DNA of 59,116 nt from NCBI GenBank assembly GCA_022793675.1, contig JAAWDH010000038.1:1-59116 (forward strand). The letters run 5' to 3'. Positions 14,809 through 22,752 of this stretch are shown here, one piece after another (positions within the stretch are counted from its first letter, which is position 1; each line of letters begins with the position of its first letter). The notes beneath the pieces are model-generated. The model saw only the letters and a program-made list of their open reading frames with translations. It had not been told where the DNA came from and ran no database searches. The position numbers and the translations under genes were made by a program. This stretch comes from Oscillospiraceae bacterium. Lineage in GTDB: Bacteria; Bacillota; Clostridia; Oscillospirales; Ruminococcaceae.

Positions 14809-15930
14809 ATGCTGGAATTAGAAGAACGCGGCTTAGCGCTGCGTAATATGAAACCTGGGCTGGAAGAGCTGGCCGGGGCGCTGGGGATTGAAAAGATGAA
14901 GCTGGAGATCGCCGAGCTGGAGCAGAAAGCGGCCCAGCCGGGGTTTTGGGACGATACCGAAAATTCCCAGCAGGTGCTGAAACGTACCGGGACGCTTAAA
15001 TCGGCGCTGGCGGAGTATGAGACGCTGTCAGGCCTCTGGGAGGACGCGGTGACGATGGTGGAGATGGCAAACGAGGAAGAAGACGCATCAATGCTGCCGG
15101 AGATTGACGAGATGCTCGAACGCTTAGAGCGGGGGATGGAGACGCAGCGGCTTTCGACGCTGCTTTCCGGCGAGTATGACAGCAAGGACGCGATCCTGAC
15201 CTTCCATGCCGGCGCGGGCGGTACCGAGGCCCAGGACTGGGTGGAGATGCTTTACCGGATGTACAGCCACTGGGCCGAATCGCACGGCTACACGGTAAAG
15301 ATGCTTGACTATTTGGACGGCGACGAGGCCGGGCTGAAAAGCGCGTCGGTGCAGATTGAGGGCCGCAACGCCTACGGGTTTCTGAAATCAGAGGACGGTA
15401 TCCACCGGCTGGTGCGGGTGTCGCCGTTTGATGCGTCGGGCCGGCGGCAGACCTCTTTTGCGTCGCTGGAGGTGATGCCGGTGATGGAGGAGCTGGACAC
15501 GACAATCGATATCCGCCCGGAGGACTTGCAGGTCGACGTCTACCGCGCCAGCGGCGCAGGCGGCCAGAAGGTCAACAAAACTTCGTCGGCGGTGCGGATT
15601 ACCCATCTGCCTACCGGTATCGTCGTCGCCTGCCAGGTCGAACGCAGCCAGTATCAGAATAAGGATATGGCGATGCGGATGCTGAAGGCGAAGCTTTTGC
15701 AGATTAAGGAGCGCGAACACCTGGACAAGATCGAGGACATCCGCGGCGACCAGAAAGCTATCGGCTGGGGCTCGCAGATCCGCTCCTATGTGTTCATGCC
15801 CTATACAATGGTCAAGGACCACCGCACGAGTTTTGAAACCGGCAATGTGAGCGCTGTTATGGACGGTGACCTGGACGGCTTCATCAACGCCTATCTGAAG
15901 GCGCTGGCCCGCGGCGAACTCTCCCAGTAA
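14809..15930 (+). CDS. prfB: Peptide chain release factor 2
   Basis: The 373-aa protein is RF2: the stop-codon recognition tripeptide SPF lies in 'VRVSPFDASGRRQTSF' and the GGQ catalytic loop in 'ASGAGGQKVNKTSSAVRI'. RF2 releases peptides at UGA and UAA. In many bacteria prfB needs a programmed +1 frameshift at an in-frame UGA near codon 25. Here the equivalent place reads 'LAGALGIEKM' in one open frame, so this gene is not autoregulated that way. The start at 14809 follows CGGAGGAAAA. Confidence 0.95.
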   Translation: MLELEERGLALRNMKPGLEELAGALGIEKMKLEIAELEQKAAQPGFWDDTENSQQVLKRTGTLKSALAEYETLSGLWEDAVTMVEMANEEEDASMLPEIDEMLERLERGMETQRLSTLLSGEYDSKDAILTFHAGAGGTEAQDWVEMLYRMYSHWAESHGYTVKMLDYLDGDEAGLKSASVQIEGRNAYGFLKSEDGIHRLVRVSPFDASGRRQTSFASLEVMPVMEELDTTIDIRPEDLQVDVYRASGAGGQKVNKTSSAVRITHLPTGIVVACQVERSQYQNKDMAMRMLKAKLLQIKEREHLDKIEDIRGDQKAIGWGSQIRSYVFMPYTMVKDHRTSFETGNVSAVMDGDLDGFINAYLKALARGELSQ

Positions 15931-15959
15931 CACGTGTCCGGCCAAGGAAAGGAGCTTTT

Positions 15960-16826
15960 ATGTGTTACCGCTCTGAACAGGAAATGATGGGGATGCTGAT
16001 GGAGTTTGCTGAAGGGGACGGCCGCGTCCGGGCGGCTTGGCTCAACGGCTCCCGCGCCAACCCCAACGCGCCGAAGGACCGCTGGCAGGATTTCGATATC
16101 GTTTTTGCCGTCGACGATTACGAAAGCTTCCTCGCCGACCCGCACTGGGTCGACCGTTTCGGCGAACGGGCCGTCATGCAGACCCGGGCCGAGCAGGAGC
16201 CGGCGGGCGCGGACTTTTCCGATTGGTTCATTTACCTAATGCAGTTTACAGACGGCAACCGTATCGACCTGACCCTTGTGCCGCTTGATAAGGCGGAGGA
16301 AGCTTTCTTGGAAGATAGGATGCGGGTGCTGCTGCTTGACAAGGACAAGCGCCTGCCGGCCGTCCCGCCTGCTACCGACGAGGACTACTGGGCAAAAAAG
16401 CCCGGCGCCAAGGAATTTGCCGACTGCTGCAACGAGTTTTTATGGGTCGTCCCTTATGTCGCCAAAGGCCTTTGGCGGGGCGAGTTTACCTATGCGCAGG
16501 GGGTGTATCATGGCGCAGTCCGGGATGCTTTTGACCAGATGGCCGGCTGGCGGATTGGCTTTGACCACAATTTTTCCGTCAACCCTGGCAAAAAGGGGAA
16601 GTGGTACCAACGTTTCCTTCCAGCTGAGGAATGGGACGAGCTTTACCGTACCTATGACTGCGGCAGCGAAAAGGCGCTGTTCGACAGCCTTTTGCGGATG
16701 ATGGCCCTTTTCCAGAAATGGGGGCATATGCTGTCCAAGGCGCTGGGCTATCCCTACCCCGACGGCGACCAAAGCAAAGTCATGACTTATATTCAGATGT
16801 TCCAGCTGCGCCAGCCGGCACAGTAG
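15960..16826 (+). CDS. ANT(6)-like aminoglycoside 6-adenylyltransferase
   Basis: The 288-aa protein belongs to the streptomycin 6-adenylyltransferase (AadE/AadK) family. It has the nucleotidyltransferase motif 'LNGSRANPNAPKDRWQDFDIVF' region (Gly-Ser, then Asp-x-Asp) at about residues 24-45 and 'QFTDGNRIDLTLVPL' carrying the third acidic residue. Members adenylylate streptomycin, though many chromosomal homologues are uncharacterised. No mobile element flanks it; it lies 29 bases after prfB with AAAGGAGC upstream, so it looks like a resident chromosomal gene rather than a recent cassette. Confidence 0.85.
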   Translation: MCYRSEQEMMGMLMEFAEGDGRVRAAWLNGSRANPNAPKDRWQDFDIVFAVDDYESFLADPHWVDRFGERAVMQTRAEQEPAGADFSDWFIYLMQFTDGNRIDLTLVPLDKAEEAFLEDRMRVLLLDKDKRLPAVPPATDEDYWAKKPGAKEFADCCNEFLWVVPYVAKGLWRGEFTYAQGVYHGAVRDAFDQMAGWRIGFDHNFSVNPGKKGKWYQRFLPAEEWDELYRTYDCGSEKALFDSLLRMMALFQKWGHMLSKALGYPYPDGDQSKVMTYIQMFQLRQPAQ

Positions 16827-16872
16827 GCGCGTAAACCTTTCGTATCCCTCTGCTTCAACAAAGGAGATAGCT

Positions 16873-17667
16873 ATGGAAATTGGACGGATAGCATTAAAGA
16901 AGCTGCTCAATACCCGCGACCTAGGCGGGATTGCTGCTGCTGACGGGCGGAAAATCAAGCCCAAACGGCTGCTGCGCAGCGGTGCGCTTTTCGAGGCGGC
17001 CCCGGAGGACTGCGAAATGCTGGTGCAGGATTACGGCTTAAAGGTGGTTGTCGATTTCCGCACTTCTGCGGAGCGGGCGGGCAGCCCTGACCCGGAGCTG
17101 CCGGGGGTGGAGAATTTCCACCTGCCGGTCTACGATTCCGTGGGGGTTACCCGCAAGGACGGCAGTGACGAGGACCTTTCGGGGCTGGCGATCCGGCTGA
17201 CTGGCCACGCGGCGGGCGGGGACGGCTGGATGACGGAATTGTATCGGGGCTTTGTCACCAGCGGTGTGGCCAAATATAAGCAGTTTTTCGCGCTGCTGCT
17301 GGAGCAGCGCGAGGGCGCGGTGCTTTGGCACTGCACCGCCGGCAAAGACCGGGCCGGGACAGCGTCGGCCCTGCTGCTGCGGGCGCTGGGCGCGTCTAGG
17401 GAAACCGCGTTGGCCGACTATCTGAAGACCAACGACTTTGCAGGCGAGCTGCTTGACTTCTTAGCGGAAGAGGTCGTCAAAAAAACCGGCCATCCGGAAG
17501 CGAAAGCAGCCGCTTACCAGATTGTCCGGGCTGGAAAAGCTTATTTTGACGCGCTCTTTGACGAGATGGACAAAGTCTACGGCTCCGAAGAAGCCTTTTT
17601 TGAAGGGGCGCTGGGGCTGACGCAGGGAAAACGGGCGCAGCTACGGGCGCTTTATCTGGAAAGCTGA
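16873..17667 (+). CDS. Tyrosine-protein phosphatase (DSP/LipA-like)
   Basis: The 264-aa protein carries the Cys-x5-Arg phosphatase signature as 'LWHCTAGKDRAGTASALLL' near residue 155-173, and the N-terminal 'LLNTRDLGGIAAADGRKIKPKRLLRSGAL' typical of the tyrosine-phosphatase family that includes Listeria LipA. These enzymes dephosphorylate phosphotyrosine and sometimes phosphoinositides. No signal peptide is present, so it is cytosolic. It has its own AAAGGAGATAG site and is followed by a bidirectional terminator. Confidence 0.9.
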   Translation: MEIGRIALKKLLNTRDLGGIAAADGRKIKPKRLLRSGALFEAAPEDCEMLVQDYGLKVVVDFRTSAERAGSPDPELPGVENFHLPVYDSVGVTRKDGSDEDLSGLAIRLTGHAAGGDGWMTELYRGFVTSGVAKYKQFFALLLEQREGAVLWHCTAGKDRAGTASALLLRALGASRETALADYLKTNDFAGELLDFLAEEVVKKTGHPEAKAAAYQIVRAGKAYFDALFDEMDKVYGSEEAFFEGALGLTQGKRAQLRALYLES

Positions 17668-17675
17668 TAAAAAAC

Positions 17676-17713
17676 AAAGCCGGCGCGTCCGTTTTGGGAT
17701 GCGCCGGCTTTTG
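17676..17713. terminator. Bidirectional terminator
   Basis: AAGCCGGCGC (17677-17686) pairs with GCGCCGGCTT (17701-17710), with A-runs on the left and T-runs on the right, between convergent genes. Confidence 0.75.
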
Positions 17714-17714
17714 G

Positions 17715-18560
17715 TCATTGCTTGATGTCGCGCGGGTCGAACTTTTCAAAAATTGGGATGCCGCCTTCCTGGCGGATGCGGACGCAGTCCTCCGGCGTGC
17801 GGACCGTCCAAGAGACCTCTTGCGTCCCGAACAGCCTGCGGCAGAGGGTGAAGGCGCGGTTTGTGCGGCGCTGGATGTCATAGGCCACAAAATCAGGCCG
17901 GGTGACGCCGTTGCTGCATAAAAGGTTCACGCCTGCCCAGCGTTTAAAGGAACCAGCGCTTTTCTGGTAGAACGGGCTGACCAGCAGGCCGCGGATCACG
18001 TCGGGGCGGTTTTTCCTGAACCAGCGCACCGCTTCCGGGTCAAAAGACTCGATCACATAAGGCCCTTTGTAGCTGTCGAGAATGTCCGCCACCAGCGGAC
18101 AGATTTCAGCGCTGTTGCCGCTTGTAACCTTGATCTCCACAATCAGCGGCGTTTTGCCAGCGACCGTCTCCAGCGCCTCGGCAAACAGCGGCAGTTTCTC
18201 CGCTGTGCCGCCGACCCGAACTCCTGCTAAATCTGCAAAATCCGTCTCGCTGATCAGCCGTTCGTCGCCGCAGAGCCTTTTTAAGCTGTCGTCGTGGTGG
18301 ATGACCATTTTCTTATCGCGGGTGAGCCGCACGTCCAGTTCAATGCCGAAGCCGGCGTCCGTGGCTGCGCGGTAAGCCGCCAGCGTATTTTCGGGGATAT
18401 CCGCGCCGTTGTAGAAGCCGCGGTGGGCGTAGTCCCATTTGGCGTAAGGCTCCATACGCTGGCGGCCGTCCGGGTTGGGGGCCAGCATATACAGCCAAAA
18501 TGCCAGCAAAAAGACGAAAATCCCCGCAATGATTGCTAAAATAATCCAAAAGATTGTCAT
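17715..18560 (-). CDS. Membrane-anchored glycerophosphodiester phosphodiesterase
   Basis: The 281-aa protein starts with one membrane helix ('FWIILAIIAGIFVFLLAFWLYML', residues 3-26) followed by a GDPD TIM barrel. Catalytic residues are in 'YAHRGFYNGADIPENTLAAY' (His-Arg, Asn) and 'GIELDVRLTRDKKMVIHHDDSLKRLCG' (Glu-x-Asp, His). It hydrolyses glycerophosphodiesters to glycerol-3-phosphate and an alcohol, likely outside the membrane on lipid or teichoic-acid debris. The ATG at 18560 follows GGAAAGG; a longer start at 18623 has no good site and would spoil the membrane segment. Confidence 0.88.
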   Translation of the reverse strand: MTIFWIILAIIAGIFVFLLAFWLYMLAPNPDGRQRMEPYAKWDYAHRGFYNGADIPENTLAAYRAATDAGFGIELDVRLTRDKKMVIHHDDSLKRLCGDERLISETDFADLAGVRVGGTAEKLPLFAEALETVAGKTPLIVEIKVTSGNSAEICPLVADILDSYKGPYVIESFDPEAVRWFRKNRPDVIRGLLVSPFYQKSAGSFKRWAGVNLLCSNGVTRPDFVAYDIQRRTNRAFTLCRRLFGTQEVSWTVRTPEDCVRIRQEGGIPIFEKFDPRDIKQ

Positions 18561-18793
18561 AATACCGTCTGCCTTTCCGAGGGCTGCCTGGTTTTTTAAA
18601 AGGCGGTTTCCTGCCGCAGCCATCTTTTTCTATTATAGCACGGCGGGCCGGCTGCTGCAAGAACAGAATCACCAACAATTCGAATTTTTTCGTCTCTTTT
18701 CGCTAAAAGTTCCCTAATTATTTGAAAAATCAATTTCGTATATCAATTCGGCGTCCTTTTTACTTAGATTTTTCCCAGACGACAAATTTCCCG

Positions 18794-18822
18794 TTGACCC
18801 AACCGCCGTTTTTTGTCATAAT
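18794..18822 (+). promoter_or_regulatory. Promoter of the 150-aa ORF
   Basis: TTGACC (18794-18799), 17 bp, CATAAT (18817-18822), 37 bases before the ATG at 18859. Confidence 0.55.
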
Positions 18823-18858
18823 AAAGGCAAGGAAGCAAATGGACAAGGAGGAAAAATC

Positions 18859-19311
18859 ATGCGTTTTGGTTATGGCCTGCCCACCCAGCAGCGTTTGGCG
18901 CTGCCGCCTTTGCCGTCGGGCGGGAAAGCGGATGCCTTTTGCTGGGATTTGCGGTGTATGTGGATTGACGGGGCAGACTGCCTTTATGCAGTGCACACCC
19001 TCACCCGTTACATGGTGTTCCTCTGGTCGCCCCCGGCGTCGGCCCCTGCGCTGCATGGGGCTTTGGCGGCGGCAATCGCGCAGCAGTTCCAGGCCGACCA
19101 TTTCCCGGCGGCGCTGGTAGAATGCTATTTTTCCGCCGACCGCGAGACTGCCGACACGGGGCTGCACAGCCCCTACCGCGGGGAGGAGTGGGAAAGGCTG
19201 GCTGATTTGCTGGGGCGTCAGAAATGGGGCGGGCAGGAGCTTGCCGCTTCGTTAAATGCCGGCAACAGCGGGATGCAGGCGCTGTTAGAGGAACTGGCTG
19301 GCTGCCGGTAA
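18859..19311 (+). CDS. Hypothetical 150-aa protein, possibly DUF6933-like
   Basis: I do not recognise this protein with certainty. It begins 'MRFGYGLPTQQRLALP', then has a strand pattern 'LRCMWIDGADCLYAVHTLTRYMVFLW' that resembles the DUF6933 group, and a helical C-terminus with 'EEWERLADLLGRQKWGG'. No signal peptide or membrane segment is present. It has a promoter of its own and a GACAAGGAGG site, so it is expressed alone. The stop codon is immediately followed by an inverted dispersed repeat. Confidence 0.6.
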   Translation: MRFGYGLPTQQRLALPPLPSGGKADAFCWDLRCMWIDGADCLYAVHTLTRYMVFLWSPPASAPALHGALAAAIAQQFQADHFPAALVECYFSADRETADTGLHSPYRGEEWERLADLLGRQKWGGQELAASLNAGNSGMQALLEELAGCR

Positions 19312-19313
19312 AA

Positions 19314-19453
19314 TATACGGGGGTACGAGGGGTACGGGAGATACGAGGAGTACGGTCGCTTTTGAAGAAAGCCAAGCTTAGCAGAGCTAAGCTCGCAAAA
19401 CTTTTAATCGCCCGGATGCACGTCAGCACATATTTAAACGCCTACTGCGTCGG
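19314..19453 (-). repeat. Dispersed intergenic repeat, copy 5 (inverted)
   Basis: Reverse-complement copy: CGTAC-rich end at 19314-19355, AGCTTAGC/GCTAAGCT hairpin near 19375-19393, CGCCTACTGCGTCG end at 19439-19452. The CGTAC end lies right behind the stop codon of the 150-aa ORF. Between 19454 and 19549 there is only companion-type palindromic DNA. Confidence 0.85.
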
Positions 19454-19549
19454 TAGGGATAGCTGGAATCGCCTACCCGTAACCGCGAGCGAACCGGCTA
19501 TGTCTTTCCGGCGCGAATTGTCTGCCGGCACAGCCGGCCGCGCTTTGCC

Positions 19550-20302
19550 TCACGCTTCCGTCAGCCAATACTCGGCACAGTCGCGTGTGCGCTGCATGAA
19601 GCCGTATTCGATCAGGTAGCGGCGGATGGTGACATAGTCGTCAAAAATGCTGGATAAATAGTCGTTTAGTTCTGGTTCAGTGTAGCGTTTCCCAGGGGTC
19701 AGTCTTTGGGCGATCTCCCGCAGCACCACTACTTTTTTCTTTTCTTTAGGCGGGAAGGCGCGGAGCTTTAGCGGCTCAAGGCTTGAAAAAGCGCCGGCGA
19801 TAATTTTTTCCCGCTCAGCTTCAGTGATTAGGTAACGGTCGTCTACCATAACAGCTCCTCCATGCGGCGGCAGGATCTGGTCCTCCGCCGGTTCTTTTGC
19901 GGTAAAGGCCAGCTCGCAGGCTGCGAGCAGCAGCTTTGCCTGTTTCATTTTCTCTCGGAACACAAATTTCTGATGCCGCACTGTAGAAAGCGCCGTGCAG
20001 GTGCGTGCGGCGATTTCGGCGTCGGGAAGGCCGGCGGCAATAAAGCGCAGCAGTTCCTTCTGGCGGTCGGTAAAGGGGTTGTAGCGGCTCTCCATGTCCA
20101 GCAAAGCCGCCAGCATCCCGCCGTGTTCGCCTTTCAGATGGTGTCTGGCGGCAGCCTCGGCGTCGAAGAAGCGGCCGTCCATCGGGAAAATTTCCCCTTT
20201 CTCAAAGCGTTTGCCGCAGAGCAGGCAGCGGCAGGCTTTTTTTTCGTGGACAAAGCCGTCCATGAGGGCCTCCAGCGGCGCTGAAACAGCATCTTCTTTC
20301 AT
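19550..20302 (-). CDS. Transcriptional regulator with LuxR-type HTH and DUF2087 domain
   Basis: The 250-aa protein has an N-terminal zinc-finger-like segment ('CRCLLCGKRFEKGEIFP....H', about residues 25-65), a LuxR/NarL-type helix-turn-helix ('FTDRQKELLRFIAAGLPDAEIAARTCTALSTVRHQKF' region, about 80-118) and a C-terminal DUF2087 domain ('AFPPKEKKKVVVLREIAQRLTPGKRYTEPELNDYL', 'DYVTIRRYLIEYGFMQRTRDCAEYW'). This is a known Firmicutes architecture for DNA-binding regulators of unknown ligand. The ATG at 20302 follows AAAGGATGA. Confidence 0.87.
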   Translation of the reverse strand: MKEDAVSAPLEALMDGFVHEKKACRCLLCGKRFEKGEIFPMDGRFFDAEAAARHHLKGEHGGMLAALLDMESRYNPFTDRQKELLRFIAAGLPDAEIAARTCTALSTVRHQKFVFREKMKQAKLLLAACELAFTAKEPAEDQILPPHGGAVMVDDRYLITEAEREKIIAGAFSSLEPLKLRAFPPKEKKKVVVLREIAQRLTPGKRYTEPELNDYLSSIFDDYVTIRRYLIEYGFMQRTRDCAEYWLTEA

Positions 20303-20337
20303 GAAATCATCCTTTCGTTTACTAATATGATAAACAT

Positions 20338-20366
20338 AATATAGCATAGTTTTGAAATATTGTCAA
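20338..20366 (-). promoter_or_regulatory. Promoter of the DUF2087 regulator
   Basis: On the minus strand TTGACA (20366-20361), 17 bp, TATATT (20343-20338). Confidence 0.65.
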
Positions 20367-20428
20367 CAGGAAAAATTCTGCCGAATGCTGGCGGTCACAG
20401 GCTTGTAATAATTGGCAAAAGATTTGGC

Positions 20429-20457
20429 GTATGTTTTTTTGGCCTTTGTTCATACTG
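20429..20457 (+). promoter_or_regulatory. Candidate sigma-F/G-type promoter of sigG
   Basis: GTATG (20429-20433), 17 bp, CATACTG (20451-20457) resembles the GHATR and CATnnTA elements of forespore promoters. It would allow autoregulation of sigG, but the match is short and partial. Confidence 0.35.
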
Positions 20458-20486
20458 TTAATGCGCAGGATGAAGGAGGCGTAAGG

Positions 20487-21260
20487 ATGTACAGCAATAA
20501 GGTAGAAATCTGCAACACCAATACGGCCGAGCTGCCGGTGCTGAAGGAGAAAGAGAAGATGGAGCTGCTGCGGGAGATGCAGCAGGGCAATAAAGCTGCC
20601 AGGGAGCAGCTGATAAAGGGGAATTTACGGCTGGTGCTTAGTGTGATCCAGCGTTTTTCGGGCCGTGGGGAGAACCCAGACGACCTGTTCCAGGTGGGGT
20701 GCATTGGGCTGATGAAGGCGATAGACCATTTTGATATTACACAGCCGGTGCGTTTTTCGACCTATGCGGTGCCGATGATTATCGGCGAGATCAGGCGTTA
20801 CCTGCGGGACAACAGTCCGGTGCGGGTGAGCCGCTCGCTGAAGGACTTGGCTTATCGGGCGATGCAGGCCCGCGAGAAACTGACCGATAAGCTGGGCCGC
20901 GAGCCGGATATTATTGAGATTTCCCAGGAAATGGGCCAGCCCAAGGAAGAGGTCGTTTTGGCGCTGGAGTCGATTGTTGACCCGGTGTCGCTCTACGAAC
21001 CGGTTTTTTCGGAAGGCGGCGATACGATCTATGTTATGGACCAGGTAGCCGACGGCAGCGGCGGCGACGAGAACTGGATCCAGGAGATGTCGATACGCGA
21101 AGCGCTCGACAACCTAAATGAGCGCGAGCGCCAGATTATCTATCTGCGTTTTTTCAAAGGGAAAACCCAGATGGAGGTTTCCGGCGAAATCGGCATCTCC
21201 CAGGCCCAGGTCTCCCGCGTCGAAAAGGGCGCGCTCTCTAAGGTAAAGCGGAACCTCTAG
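20487..21260 (+). CDS. sigG: RNA polymerase sporulation sigma factor SigG
   Basis: The 257-aa protein is the late forespore sigma factor: 'NKVEICNTNTAELPVLKEKEK' at the N-terminus is diagnostic for SigG, followed by region 2 'NLRLVLSVIQRFSGRGENPDDLFQVGCIGLMKAIDHFD', the -10 recognition segment 'FSTYAVPMIIGEIRRYLRD', and region 4 'RERQIIYLRFFKGKTQMEVSGEIGISQAQVSR'. It directs forespore genes after engulfment. The ATG at 20487 follows GAAGGAGGCG; an upstream in-frame start at 20412 is not homologous. No spoIIGA or sigE gene is adjacent, so the usual sigE-sigG cluster is split here. Confidence 0.94.
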   Translation: MYSNKVEICNTNTAELPVLKEKEKMELLREMQQGNKAAREQLIKGNLRLVLSVIQRFSGRGENPDDLFQVGCIGLMKAIDHFDITQPVRFSTYAVPMIIGEIRRYLRDNSPVRVSRSLKDLAYRAMQAREKLTDKLGREPDIIEISQEMGQPKEEVVLALESIVDPVSLYEPVFSEGGDTIYVMDQVADGSGGDENWIQEMSIREALDNLNERERQIIYLRFFKGKTQMEVSGEIGISQAQVSRVEKGALSKVKRNL

Positions 21261-21384
21261 GGGTACGGGAGTTACGAGGAGTACGGTCGCTTTTGAAGAA
21301 AGCCAAGCTTAGCAGAGCTAAGCTCCGCAAAACTTTTAGTCGCCCGGGTACCCGTCAGCACAGATTTGCACGCCTACTGCGTCG
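21261..21384 (-). repeat. Dispersed intergenic repeat, copy 6 (inverted)
   Basis: It begins on the base after the sigG stop codon with GGGTACGGGAGTTACGAGG, holds the AGCTTAGC-type hairpin and ends CGCCTACTGCGTCG at 21384. Companion palindromic DNA follows to about 21455. Confidence 0.85.
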
Positions 21385-21471
21385 GTACCACTGACAAGCC
21401 GCCGGGCAGGGCCAGGCGGCAAACGCGAATTGTCTGCCGGCACAGCCGGCCGCGTGGGGAAGTAAAATTAT

Positions 21472-21519
21472 GCCTGTGCCGCATTTGGTAGGCTGTTTCT
21501 GAACAGCCGCGGCACAGGC
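21472..21519. terminator. Large branched hairpin, possible terminator
   Basis: GCCTGTGCCGC (21472-21482) pairs with GCGGCACAGGC (21509-21519) and encloses a second hairpin GGCTGTT/AACAGCC. It lies just beyond the stop of the broken NUDIX gene. Confidence 0.5.
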
Positions 21520-21532
21520 GTGATGTTTTTGT

Positions 21533-21781
21533 TTACTTATGGGGCAGTGCAGCCCGCTCGGCCAGAAGCTTTAAGACCGCAAAGTCCCTTTGGCTTGGCA
21601 GGGAAAGCCCCTTTTGGTCCAGCATTTCCTGGCCGCCGCCAGGGAACTTAATATCGCCAGCGGCAGAACGCACCAGCAGGATTTTTTTCTCAGAAAAAAT
21701 GATTCCTCTAATTGCAGTCCTACAGATTTCCGGCAGGGTGGGGTCGTAATTGCCGGCGTCTATAATCAATAGTTTTTCCAT
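21533..21781 (-). pseudogene. Truncated NUDIX-hydrolase remnant
   Basis: The 82-aa frame begins like a NUDIX hydrolase: 'RTAIRGIIFSEKKILLVRSAAGDIKFPGGGQE' contains the strands and first glycines leading into the Nudix box. After 'GGGQE' the expected GX5EX7REUXEEXGU continuation is missing and the frame ends after 'DFAVLKLLAERAALPHK'. Catalytic glutamates are therefore absent and the protein should be inactive. It lies four bases downstream of the AraC-GGDEF gene on the same strand and may be a decayed operon partner. A genuinely short protein of other function cannot be excluded. Confidence 0.6.
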
Positions 21782-21785
21782 AATC

Positions 21786-22601
21786 TCAACCTTCTAGCCA
21801 GTATACAGTATTCGGGCTGCCGCTGCGGTCGATTGTATGCTGGATTTTGGTGAACAGCTCGCTGTAGCGCAGATGCTCTGGTATTTGCAGCGCCCCGGCG
21901 CGCATAGCTGTCGGGAACTCTTTGCCGTCGAAGACGACGGGTTCGCCGTTTTTGGCCAGCACCTTTTCCGCCTGGGCGATGACGGCGTCCTTGTCTTTCA
22001 GGTTGGTTACGAGTACAAATTCGTCGCCGCCGGTGCGGAACATCAGCATCTCCTCGCCGAGGCTCTGTTCCAGCCGCCGCAGGCACTCTAAAATCACCAG
22101 GTCGCCCGCCTTGCGGCTCTGGCGGTTGATGGCATCCAGCCCGCAGATATCAAAACAGAGGGTATAGGTGCCGGTTCTGGCTTTCAGATAGTCGTAAAGC
22201 TCCGAAATGTCAAGTTTTCTCATCATGCCTGATTCCTCCTGTATCACTTCCTCGATTCGCGGGAAGAGGTCGGTAAATTGGCGTTCCCGCCGAAAGGCTG
22301 AAGGCGGGATGCCCCAGCAGCGGGTGAACGCGCGGGTAAAGGCTTCATGGGAACCATACTGGAAGGCAAGCGCAACGTCCAGCACCGTCCGGCCCGGTTC
22401 CAGCAGCGCCTTAGCGGCCTTTGTAAGCCGCCGCCGGGAGATATACTCCGCTACGCCCATGTGTACAGCATAGGCGAACAGCTTTTGCAGCATCGACGCG
22501 GAACAGCAGCAAGCGGCGCTGACGCTGTCGGGGGTAATTGGGTCGTCAAGGTGGTCTTCAATATAAGCGAACGCTTCGTTGAGCACCAGAAAGTTTTTCA
22601 T
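21786..22601 (-). CDS. AraC-type HTH protein fused to a GGDEF-like domain
   Basis: The 271-aa protein has an N-terminal AraC DNA-binding domain with two helix-turn-helices ('PDSVSAACCCSASMLQKLF', 'TVLDVALAFQYGSHEAFTRAFTRCWGIPPSAFRR', residues 1-105) and a C-terminal diguanylate-cyclase-like domain: 'FDICGLDAINRQSRKAGD' matches the substrate-binding strand and 'FRTGGDEFVLVT' the active-site turn. The GGDEF motif is intact, but the domain is short and its helix layout divergent. A regulator that senses or makes c-di-GMP is one reading; GTP/c-di-GMP binding without catalysis is another. It is preceded by its own start on the minus strand near 22601. Confidence 0.75.
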   Translation of the reverse strand: MKNFLVLNEAFAYIEDHLDDPITPDSVSAACCCSASMLQKLFAYAVHMGVAEYISRRRLTKAAKALLEPGRTVLDVALAFQYGSHEAFTRAFTRCWGIPPSAFRRERQFTDLFPRIEEVIQEESGMMRKLDISELYDYLKARTGTYTLCFDICGLDAINRQSRKAGDLVILECLRRLEQSLGEEMLMFRTGGDEFVLVTNLKDKDAVIAQAEKVLAKNGEPVVFDGKEFPTAMRAGALQIPEHLRYSELFTKIQHTIDRSGSPNTVYWLEG

Positions 22602-22700
22602 GAAACCGCTCCCTTGTGTGAAATCAGTAAGCTTATCTGATGGTATTAGTATAGCATATTGGGGACCTGCCGTCTTGACTTTTTCGGTAAATTTGCAGAA

Positions 22701-22737
22701 AACCCGCCATGGCCAAAAAGCGCACGGCGGGTTTTTA
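22701..22737. terminator. Terminator of the M18 peptidase operon
   Basis: ACCCGCC and GGCGGGT pair across GCGC-containing DNA, with T-tracts on both sides, 16 bases downstream of the M18 stop. Confidence 0.65.
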
Positions 22738-22752
22738 GTTGCTGGCGGGGGA

